Of a stretch of DNA of 64,000 bases, positions 1 to 8,401 are shown piece after piece (positions within the stretch are counted from its first letter, which is position 1; the number at the start of each line of letters is the position of its first letter). The position numbers and the translations under genes were made by a program. Below the pieces are notes generated by a model. It was not told the DNA's origin. It saw only the letters and a program-made list of their open reading frames with translations, and did not search any database. The stretch is from an uncultured Mucilaginibacter sp. (GTDB lineage: Bacteria; Bacteroidota; Bacteroidia; Sphingobacteriales; Sphingobacteriaceae), in the NCBI GenBank assembly GCA_903863845.1, contig CAIPDP010000075.1, positions 1-64,000 of the forward strand. Direction: 5' to 3'.

Positions 1-310
1 AGCCGTTTGGCGTTTTTTCTATAAACAGGGCACTCCTCCGGAGTGTTTAAAAATGGGTATCGGGTATCTGGTATTAGGTATAGGTTCCTAAATCTGTGAA
101 AAACCGTAAATCCATTAAATCTGTGATTCTAAAGAAATACGGGGGAACAGGAGGCTCCTACGGAGCCTTTGCCGTTTGGCGTTTTTTCTATAAACAGGGC
201 ACTCCGCTGGAGTGCTTACCAGAATCTAAAAGTGTAAAAGTACTCCGTAGGAGTACCCTGTTGGTAGCAAAAAAGATAAAAAAGACAGGGCTCCGTAGGT
301 GCCCCCTTTT
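1..310. repeat. Cluster of five short palindromic (REP-like) elements with core CTCC-N3-GGAG and a TTTTTTCTAtAAACAGGG-type flank
   Basis: CACTCCtccGGAGTG 31-45; GGCTCCtacGGAGCC 153-167; GCACTCCgctGGAGTGC 199-215; GTACTCCgtaGGAGTAC 240-256; imperfect GGGCTCCgtaGGTGCCC 288-304. The flank TTTTTTCTATAAACAGGG occurs at about 13-30 and 182-199 and in inverted form CCCTGTTGGTAGCAAAAAA at 257-275. Confidence 0.85.
55..86. repeat. GGTAT-rich iterated intergenic repeat (GGGTATCGGGTATCTGGTATTAGGTAT)
   Basis: Tandem-like GGTAT units; a related sequence recurs at 59938-60042. Confidence 0.6.
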
Positions 311-351
311 CGGCATGTTGTCAGCGTAAATGCCAATGGCAAGCCTGACAT

Positions 352-1386
352 TTATGGATTCCGGCTTTGCGCTGCGAAAGCCTGGTATACCGATCCCCAA
401 TTATTGTTAATGGTATTGTTGGGCGAACCATCGGCGCCGAGCAATGCATCCTGGTCGGTATTGGAATATTTCCATGCCCATGCACAAACCGAAATGCCGC
501 GATGATAAGCTGAATCAAGCAATGGCTGGGGATTCATCAGCGTGCCCGCATTCATCGGGGCTGTTTCGCCAAATATCAGGGGAAGGCCCTGTTGCTGCAA
601 CAAACCAAGGCGGGAACCGATATTGGCGGGTGCATCAAGCAGCCATCTTTCATAGGCATGCACATCAAACAGGATATTGCTTTTCCCATTTAAAAACAAA
701 CGTCCTTTATTAAGCAAAACCGACTCATCCTGCCCTTGCTTTGCGCAGGGGACCAGTACAATATTGTTATTACCTGCATTCCTGATGATACCGACCAGGG
801 TATTCATATCATTCATCCAGATATCATCGGTATAACCGTCGGTACCATCATAGCGGTAAGGTTCGTTCCAGACCTCGAGCCATACATCAGGCTGGTTTTT
901 GAACTGCTGTGCCCATTGCTGTAAGATCGTTTGGAATGCGCCCCACCAGGCAGTTTGGCTTGGCCTCGCACCGGTGAAAAGCGTATTGCCCGTACCATCC
1001 CAGCCAAAAGCGCCGATGATGGTAACCCGCCCGGATTTCCGGTTACTATCCACGATCGTTTGCAAGGGATACAAATACGAACCGTTTGAATCTTTTATGA
1101 CCGATCCGCTCAGTGGTGTTTCTTTCACATTGCCAATAAACTCCCGGGCAACATCCATATGCCAGCCAATCATATCCGATCCTCCTGCACTAAAAACATG
1201 GAATGCATTGGCGCCAATAAGTTGAACCGGCTTTGACTGGTACATTATCTTTGTCCCGGAGATAGCATATGCTGTGCTAATAACCGCAGGCGCTGGTGCC
1301 GGGTTTCGCTTGCAGGAAATAAAGCTTAAACAACAAATGCTAAAGAATAAAAAACCAACCAGGACCTTACGTACAAACACATTCAT
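352..1386 (-). CDS. Secreted lipoprotein glycoside hydrolase, GH5 (cellulase/mannanase)-like
   Basis: Lipoprotein signal (CCLSFISC), WLEVWNEPY acid/base motif, ILFDVHAYERW, IFGETAP nucleophile-like motif. Confidence 0.8.
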   Translation of the reverse strand: MNVFVRKVLVGFLFFSICCLSFISCKRNPAPAPAVISTAYAISGTKIMYQSKPVQLIGANAFHVFSAGGSDMIGWHMDVAREFIGNVKETPLSGSVIKDSNGSYLYPLQTIVDSNRKSGRVTIIGAFGWDGTGNTLFTGARPSQTAWWGAFQTILQQWAQQFKNQPDVWLEVWNEPYRYDGTDGYTDDIWMNDMNTLVGIIRNAGNNNIVLVPCAKQGQDESVLLNKGRLFLNGKSNILFDVHAYERWLLDAPANIGSRLGLLQQQGLPLIFGETAPMNAGTLMNPQPLLDSAYHRGISVCAWAWKYSNTDQDALLGADGSPNNTINNNWGSVYQAFAAQSRNP

Positions 1387-1553
1387 TTTTTAAATATATC
1401 ACTATCGACCCATAAAGCAATCCCAACAGCAACGGCAGTTTTCTACGGGCGATAGATCCAAATGTTTATAAGGCCAGTTTTTTTTATGAAAATAGCCTGA
1501 TCGCTCATTATATAATTACCCGAATTCAAAAATAAACGGATGAAAAGCAGCAG

Positions 1554-1916
1554 TTATTTATACTTTTCGACCAGGATAAATTTAATCGTCGTTTTACCGG
1601 CATTCCAGGAATAATGAGCCGTCTCGGCACCTCCATGGAAACTATCACCAGCTTTAAAATCGTCGCTTTCGGTTTTGCCGTTGGTGTAGGTCCATTTGTA
1701 TAAGCCTCCCTTAAGCACATAACCAAAATTAAGCGGATGGGTATGTGTTCCAAGTTTAGCTCCCGGTGGCAGTGTTACAAGTACCATTTTTACACCTCCG
1801 GTATCGCTCAAAACTTTGCAATATTTAGGATTTGTTTTTGCAAGGTCCTGGCAAAATGCACGATTGACTGTTGTCATACAAAAAATGACAATTACTAAGA
1901 GAATGAACATTTTCAT
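1554..1916 (-). CDS. Secreted cupin-domain protein
   Basis: Signal peptide; GTHTHPLNFGYVLKGG and GDSFHGGAETAHYSWNAG cupin motifs. Confidence 0.8.
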   Translation of the reverse strand: MKMFILLVIVIFCMTTVNRAFCQDLAKTNPKYCKVLSDTGGVKMVLVTLPPGAKLGTHTHPLNFGYVLKGGLYKWTYTNGKTESDDFKAGDSFHGGAETAHYSWNAGKTTIKFILVEKYK

Positions 1917-2322
1917 GATTTAGGATTTAATGGATTAAGTTTAATTGCAATAGGCTGTATAATAACCAATTATAGAGGAATAATCTGTTCTGTAATAAAG
2001 TTAAAAAGAAAATTTTATCCAAACAATAGTTGCTTTTTATTATTGATTTCAGCCTACCTGATGCACATAAAAATGAATCAAATTGAACTCCTAATAGTCC
2101 CATTTATAATTTCATTTAATCTCAATTGAATTCTATTGGCGTCCATTTTAGCCCGCCATTTTAATTTATCCGCCAATTACGCAAGGTTAGTTAGCGTCTG
2201 GCATGATGCCGTCTAAAACAAAAACGACTGCTGATAGTTATTTTTTTAACGACCGACACTAGCTATCCGTCAGGCTGCCGCTATGCGACAAACATTGATT
2301 TTTATCGGAAAAATATGCAAAA

Positions 2323-3012
2323 ATGAAACTTGAAAAGCACTATACCAACAGAACTGGCTGGCTCAGAGCAGCTGTTTTGGGCGCAAACGATGGTATTCTC
2401 TCAACAACCAGTATTGCTATTGGTGTTGCCGCTGCCGGCACGCTGCGAGGCCATATCATTTTAGCTGCATTGGCTGGTTTAGTTGCAGGTGCCATGTCAA
2501 TGGCGGCGGGTGAATATGTCTCCGTTAGCTCGCAGTCGGATATTGAAACTGCCGACATTGCCCGCGAAAAAAAAGAGCTTGAAACCATGCCTGATGTTGA
2601 ACTAAATGAACTAGCCAAAATATATCAGAAACGTGGTTTAGACAAAAAACTGTCTATGCAGGTTGCCGTACAACTTTCAAAAAAAAATGCTTTGGAAGCC
2701 CATGCCAAAGACGAATTAGGTATCAATGAAATTTCGAAACCCCGACCTCTGATAGCTGCTTTAGCCTCTTGCGCATCCTTTATTGCGGGTGGGCTATTGC
2801 CTTTTTTGGTTTCAATATTTGCGCCGCTTAACCTAATGGTTTATTTGCTTTATTCTTTCGCTATTGTGTTTCTTGCTTTGTCGGGTGCAGTTGCAGCTAA
2901 AGCCGGTGGCTCGGCAGTATTGAAGAGTATCCTCAGGATCTGCTTTTGGGGTACAATAGCCATGTGCATAACCGCATTGGTAGGTTATTTATTTGGTGAA
3001 AGGACATCATAG
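2323..3012 (+). CDS. VIT1/CCC1-family Fe/Mn transporter
   Basis: N-terminal LRAAVLGANDGILSTTSIAIGVAAAG and AMSMAAGEYVSVSSQSD motifs typical of the VIT family. Confidence 0.9.
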   Translation: MKLEKHYTNRTGWLRAAVLGANDGILSTTSIAIGVAAAGTLRGHIILAALAGLVAGAMSMAAGEYVSVSSQSDIETADIAREKKELETMPDVELNELAKIYQKRGLDKKLSMQVAVQLSKKNALEAHAKDELGINEISKPRPLIAALASCASFIAGGLLPFLVSIFAPLNLMVYLLYSFAIVFLALSGAVAAKAGGSAVLKSILRICFWGTIAMCITALVGYLFGERTS

Positions 3013-3065
3013 TAAAAGCAATATTGCCTATTTAACTAATTAAATCAAATGCATAAATCGATCCT

Positions 3066-4283
3066 GTGAAGACGCTTACAATAGCACTGATGATTTTTTT
3101 ACCCTGGGCCGTTCATGCCCAAACAGCAAGTTCAATTATTCCGGATACCGTAAAAAAAAGCGATACGCTGCGGCAGTTGGATCTGATCGATATCGGTAAA
3201 TTGCTGTTTCATATACGTCCGAAAATTGTCCGGACGCTGGGCGAAAAGAGAGTCTATTTTTCCTTTCTCCCCATTAGTTCAACAGTACCGGGCGGAAGTG
3301 GCCGGGTTTTAGTTACCAGCACAAGTGCGTCTATTTACCTTGGCCCAAAACGCACCACCAATCTTTCTAACATGTCGTTTACACCCTACTGGAACTTTGG
3401 CAGCAGGTTCGGGTTACCTTTACGAAGCAGCATCTGGCTGTCAGACAATACCTGGACGATACAAGGCGATGTTAGGCTTTTAAGGTATCCCCAATTTACC
3501 TGGGGTTTAGGCAGTACCAACGAAGAATCCGATCGCTCGCTGGTTGATTATAACTATATCCGATTTTACCAGGCAGCCTTAAAGCAAATTGAGCCTTACC
3601 TTTTTGCAGGATTTGGTTACGATCTGGATTTCCATTCCAATATTCACAGCGATGAAAGCGGTATCGACTTAAAAAATTTTACTAAGTATAACTACGGTAC
3701 CGCGGGAAGTTCATTTTCTTCCGGGATCACTTTTAACCTGCTTTATGATAGCAGGAAAAACTCCAATAATTCGCTACCCGGGGCTTATACCAGTTTTGTT
3801 TACCGCTTAAACCCTACTTTTTTAGGAAGCAACAGCAACTGGCAGTCAGTTTATATCGACCTTAGAAAATACTTGTCATTAAATCCCGGTAAGCCTGGCC
3901 AGCAAAATATACTGGCCTTCTGGACCTATCTATGGTCGTCGTTCGGCAATGTACCCTACCTCGACCTGCCCAGCCTGGGCTGGGACCTTTACAACCGTTC
4001 GGGCAGGGGTTTCGATCAAAACCGCTATCGTGGCAAAACCTTATTTTATTTTGAAGGAGAATATCGCCGGGATATCACCGAAAACGGCCTTTTGGGATTT
4101 GTGGTATTTAGTAATATCAATACCGTCAGCGGATCGGGTACGCTATTTACTTCGTGGCATCCGGCTGCAGGCACAGGTTTAAGGATCAAATTCAACAAAG
4201 GCTCCGCCACCAGCCTAGGGATCGACTATGGCTTTAGCAAAGGGTACGTAGCGATCCTGATCAACCTTGGCGAGGCGTTTTGA
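3066..4283 (+). CDS. BamA/TamA-like (surface antigen D15) outer membrane beta-barrel protein, GTG start
   Basis: Signal peptide; alternating beta-barrel pattern; GEYRRDI.ENGLLGFVVFSNINTV and GTGLRIKFNKGSATSLGIDYGF near the C terminus. Confidence 0.7.
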   Translation: MKTLTIALMIFLPWAVHAQTASSIIPDTVKKSDTLRQLDLIDIGKLLFHIRPKIVRTLGEKRVYFSFLPISSTVPGGSGRVLVTSTSASIYLGPKRTTNLSNMSFTPYWNFGSRFGLPLRSSIWLSDNTWTIQGDVRLLRYPQFTWGLGSTNEESDRSLVDYNYIRFYQAALKQIEPYLFAGFGYDLDFHSNIHSDESGIDLKNFTKYNYGTAGSSFSSGITFNLLYDSRKNSNNSLPGAYTSFVYRLNPTFLGSNSNWQSVYIDLRKYLSLNPGKPGQQNILAFWTYLWSSFGNVPYLDLPSLGWDLYNRSGRGFDQNRYRGKTLFYFEGEYRRDITENGLLGFVVFSNINTVSGSGTLFTSWHPAAGTGLRIKFNKGSATSLGIDYGFSKGYVAILINLGEAF

Positions 4284-4373
4284 CAGGAAATGAAAAAACC
4301 GCCTCGAGCCTTTAAATTAAATTTCTTTGTTGGTCCGGTTGTACTATCCAACCGGCTGAAATTATTGATGCAT

Positions 4374-4403
4374 AAAAAAACTGCCCTGATAACAACAAGG
4401 CAG
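4374..4403 (-). terminator. Intrinsic terminator for the cytolysin-family gene
   Basis: On the minus strand CTGCC-ttgttgttatca-GGGCAG followed by TTTTTTT. Confidence 0.65.
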
Positions 4404-4429
4404 CTACTAATTAATTATTAAAGATTTCT

Positions 4430-6268
4430 TTATTGATTCCCTTGTGGATTAAAATTTCGGTCAAAAAAGAACAATCCATGGGTTTGATTGGTCGTATTTA
4501 ATTGTATTTCATTAGGACCCTGGAGGTTCCACGAAAGTGAATTGTTACCCATTGGCTGCGGGTTCGGATTTGCTGCCGTAGGTTTCAGGTTTATTTTTAC
4601 CGAGACTCCATCTATTTTCCAGATATCAAGCCCAACCTTAGAATAAAGTGGCGTTAAATATATATGCCCGCCTGCCTTTTGCAAAGCTGCAAGATCAAAT
4701 TTTCCCTGGTAACCACCTGTCATCTTTTTTCCGTTTTGTAAATACATCCATTGATTTGGCTTTAAGATAACTGTAACTGTGCCGTTGTCGTTGTATCGCT
4801 GGTTCCCTGAATTGGGTAAACCCGCATTGTATAAAAACATCGCGTGGTCTGGATTGTTGTCATTGTTGATGCCCGGAAATAATCCCACCCAATAAAATGA
4901 TTCAGGATCTTTGCCATCGCTACCTTGCCTGAAAGTTAAAGTAACATTATCAATTTCGGGCGAACCGCCATCGGAAGGCACGCAACTCCGTTCGTTAAAA
5001 TTAGTAAGACTATAGGTATTCAATACGTCGCCTGCCATGCTGTAAGCTTTGTATTTAATTGGCCTGGCATTTTGATAAGTAGCGCCAGCAAAAGCTTTTT
5101 CAATTTGGCTTTTTAATTCAGCCAGCGAATAGGCAACCACCTGACTTCCGGGTCCTCCAATCATATAACCATTGATATTCGCTGAAACATTTTTACTGGT
5201 AGCGCCATAATTAACATCTAAACTAACCGAAACGCCATACCCAGAATAGGAACCTTTGAACTGGTCAGCATCCTGTTCGGATGCGAATGTGAGATCTGCG
5301 TTTGCCAAAACGCGCACGCCATAGCTAACCTCCCCAATTACCGACAAATATGGTGTAGCTTCAATTTTTGGGTCTTTGAAGAAACCGCTATCTGGTGGGG
5401 CTGTCATAATAGTAAATAATGTCTTAGTGGCGTCTATCGTAATATGAACGTGGTTTGACTGGTTTGCTGTGCTGTATACATTACTGAGGTCAACACCGTA
5501 ACCACTTGCTGTTGCGCCTATCTCCAGATTGTAAGTGGCACTATTCTCGGCTTCGGTAACCTGGTAGGTTAAACTTTCCGTAGCGTTTGTATTATTCATC
5601 CCCGCAAAAAGTTTCGCTACAGCTGAATTCAAGGTTCCTACATTAGGGTCTTTGACAATCACATACGACGGCCCTTTAATATTAGGATTATTTGTTGTGA
5701 TCATGATTGGATTCCTGGCCCCTGTTTGCTCTTTCCAGGTACCATTGGTCAAATTTGCATAGGTATAACAAGCCCCGGGATATATATTAGCAGTTGTTCC
5801 TGAATAGTCATTGTTTAAAAAATTATCACTTGTCGCGGTTAAGTTTACGTTCGTGACAATACAATCCATCCCCCCCGAACTTGTCTTTTTTGGCTCTCCT
5901 ATCGTCTTTTTTACGGGCCCAAGCATAGTGCCCGGAGCAACTTTACTGTCCAATGATACCGTAAGTTTTGTTCCATCCTGAAAAGTAACAGTCTTGGTTT
6001 GTGGCACTTTCGGCGCGCTTTTGGCCTCTATTTTCGTTTTTCGTTGAACATACTGCGGAGTTGTTCTGAACTCTTCCATATTACGGGCTTGCTGGGGCTT
6101 TATTTCTGTAGTGGCATTTGAAAGCACAACAGGTTTAACAGGTTGAGCCGTTATTCTCTTAACCTGGGCATTTCCACAAAAAGCAAGTAAGTTAGCCGCT
6201 ACAAACAAATAATAAAATTTGAAAGGGAGCCTTTTTTGCAGGCAATAGAGGTTTCGGTTTGGTTTCAT
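4430..6268 (-). CDS. CDC (thiol-activated cytolysin)-family pore-forming protein with non-canonical C-terminal domain
   Basis: IYPGACYTYANL; VIGEVSYGVRVLANADLTFASEQDADQFKGSY; NGYMIGGPGSQVV...LKSQIEKAFAGATYQNARPIKYKAYSMAGDVLNTYSLTNFNERSC match the CDC core layout; no ECTGLAWEWWR-type undecapeptide. Confidence 0.8.
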   Translation of the reverse strand: MKPNRNLYCLQKRLPFKFYYLFVAANLLAFCGNAQVKRITAQPVKPVVLSNATTEIKPQQARNMEEFRTTPQYVQRKTKIEAKSAPKVPQTKTVTFQDGTKLTVSLDSKVAPGTMLGPVKKTIGEPKKTSSGGMDCIVTNVNLTATSDNFLNNDYSGTTANIYPGACYTYANLTNGTWKEQTGARNPIMITTNNPNIKGPSYVIVKDPNVGTLNSAVAKLFAGMNNTNATESLTYQVTEAENSATYNLEIGATASGYGVDLSNVYSTANQSNHVHITIDATKTLFTIMTAPPDSGFFKDPKIEATPYLSVIGEVSYGVRVLANADLTFASEQDADQFKGSYSGYGVSVSLDVNYGATSKNVSANINGYMIGGPGSQVVAYSLAELKSQIEKAFAGATYQNARPIKYKAYSMAGDVLNTYSLTNFNERSCVPSDGGSPEIDNVTLTFRQGSDGKDPESFYWVGLFPGINNDNNPDHAMFLYNAGLPNSGNQRYNDNGTVTVILKPNQWMYLQNGKKMTGGYQGKFDLAALQKAGGHIYLTPLYSKVGLDIWKIDGVSVKINLKPTAANPNPQPMGNNSLSWNLQGPNEIQLNTTNQTHGLFFFDRNFNPQGNQ

Positions 6269-6806
6269 GTTTAGTTATTAAGTGATCCGTTTATTTGATA
6301 GTATTAAAAATACAATCGATTTAATACCCGGTCAATCACCCATTTGGGGGTTAATTTGACAGATCATACTACTTTCAACACGATAGGACACTTTGACCGA
6401 CGGGCAGGATATCCCCCGTTTGTGGTATTGATGCCAAAATCATTAAAAATCAGATAAATAATAACTCTATAAGTTCACTCATGACAGCAATAGGACCGAT
6501 AAACAAAAATTGTCTTTAATTGGAATGCTGATAAAGCATAGCTATTAAATGAAAATAGAAGCTAAATTGTTGATTACAGCTTTGACATGATCTGTGATAG
6601 TGATCCTCTCTTGTTTTTATCAAATTTATCAGTCGGGTGATAGGAACAATCCAATTCCAAAAAGCATAGGGTCATACCCGTTTTGCATTTTCAGCTACAT
6701 TTAAAAACAGCTTTCGTGGCAGCTCTTTTACATCACCATCCCCCCCCGTTTGTGGTATTGACAAGCATTTTAAATGCGATATTTTTGAAAGGTAAACTCA
6801 ATTCTA

Positions 6807-7561
6807 TGAAAAAAATCACTTTGATCATTGCCTTTTTCCTAATCTCACATCAGTTATTGGCACAGGATTGTACACATTACATGTATATGCAAAAAAATAA
6901 GTCGATAGAAATGACTTCATTTAACGATAAGGGTGATATAACTTTTAAAACAGTTTCAAAGGTTTCTAATGTAAATACCGCGAACGGAGTTACTACAGCA
7001 ACAGTAGTTGCAGATGCTTATGACAAAAGCGGAAAATTAATCAATTCATCAAATTTTACTTACAAGTGCGATGGTGGTGTCATGATGATGGATATGAGTC
7101 TCAACTCGCCACAACAGTCTGATCAAAAGACGAAAGTTGCCATTAAAATAATCAATAAGAGTTTTACAGAGTATCCCGGAGCCATGAAGGTAGGCGATCA
7201 CCTTAAAGATGCCAGCACGCAAATGGAATCGTCTATGAGTAATGGCATGACAGCCGTCACCATTATTCAGGTTACGGATAGAATTGTTATTGGAAAAGAG
7301 ACCGTGACAACCGCATCAGGTACCTGGGATTGCTTTAAAATTACGTCCAAATCAACTGTAACCACCACTTTTAAAGGAGCAAGCGCTGATACTATTAATA
7401 ATGCCATGAGCGCACTCGACAAACTCAAAGCAAAATTTGGCAAGTTTGCCCCAAAAATGCCATCTAATTCATCAGAAAGTACAATATGGTATGTACCAGA
7501 TTTTGGTGCAGTAAAAATTAAGGGTAAGGGTTATACCACTGAACTAACCGGGCTTAAATGA
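6807..7561 (+). CDS. Secreted protein, TapB/DUF3108-like
   Basis: ORF track starts at 6683, but MKKITLIIAFFLISHQLLAQ (ATG at 6807) is a clean signal peptide; C-terminal TIWYVPDFGAVKIKGKGYTTELTG. Confidence 0.55.
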
Positions 7562-7673
7562 CTAAAAGGATAAGTTATTCAGTAACCGTTTAATTTGCAC
7601 CAAACTGAAACGCTAAACCCAACAATTATTGGTTCCGATAACCAATCAGCCTAACCAAAGCAAATACCCTGAT

Positions 7674-8309
7674 TTACACTAATCTGTTTTTTAAAGCCTT
7701 TGCGACCGCTTCCGACTGGTTATGAACCTGAAGCTTCTCATAAATATTTCTGATATGGCTTTTTACGGTTTCAAAACTAATATTTAAGGATGCCGCGATC
7801 ATTTTATAACTGTGTCCCATTACCAGGTTATTTAAAATCTGCTTTTCCCTTGCTGTAAGTTCAAACTTTTCAATTGTTCCCAAGCTGTTCTGAGCCAGGT
7901 ATTCCAAAACCATACGAGCTATATTAGCGCTTAGGGGCGCTCCTCCGCTGAGTACTTCTGATATAGAGGCAAATAATTTTTCAAAACAGTATTTCTTTAG
8001 CAAATATCCCGAAGCGCCCGCGCAAATAGCTGCAATCACATTTTTGTTGTCGTCAAAAACGGTTAGCATAATTATTTTTACTTCTTTGTTGACCTCGCGG
8101 ATTAGTCTAACTGCTTCGATGCCATTTCTGCCGGGCAAATCAATATCCATCAAAATAACTTGTGGCTTTAACGTTTGCAGATCATTTAGTACTTCCCTGC
8201 AATTATAAAAAGCGCCTGCACAGGTATAATTATCAGATGTATTAATGAGTTGCACCAGCGCTTCACATAAATCCGTATTATCCTCGTATAGTAAAATCCC
8301 CGTTTTCAT
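7674..8309 (-). CDS. NarL/FixJ-type response regulator
   Basis: REC domain (VILMDIDLPGRNGIEAVRLIR) and LuxR HTH (LTAREKQILNNLVMGHSYKMIAASLNISFETVKSHIRNIYEKL). Confidence 0.95.
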   Translation of the reverse strand: MKTGILLYEDNTDLCEALVQLINTSDNYTCAGAFYNCREVLNDLQTLKPQVILMDIDLPGRNGIEAVRLIREVNKEVKIIMLTVFDDNKNVIAAICAGASGYLLKKYCFEKLFASISEVLSGGAPLSANIARMVLEYLAQNSLGTIEKFELTAREKQILNNLVMGHSYKMIAASLNISFETVKSHIRNIYEKLQVHNQSEAVAKALKNRLV

Positions 8310-8401
8310 GTATTAATTTTTCAGCAGTTAAAACCCGGTAATATAAAAATTGAATAAGCGGACGAGTTGGATAAATGTAACCAGTTTAAATGCATTAACA
8401 A

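Noticed and set aside
96-400. ORFs 96..329 (+) and 188..400 (-)
   Set aside because: They consist of the CTCC-N3-GGAG palindromic repeat array and lack protein-like composition
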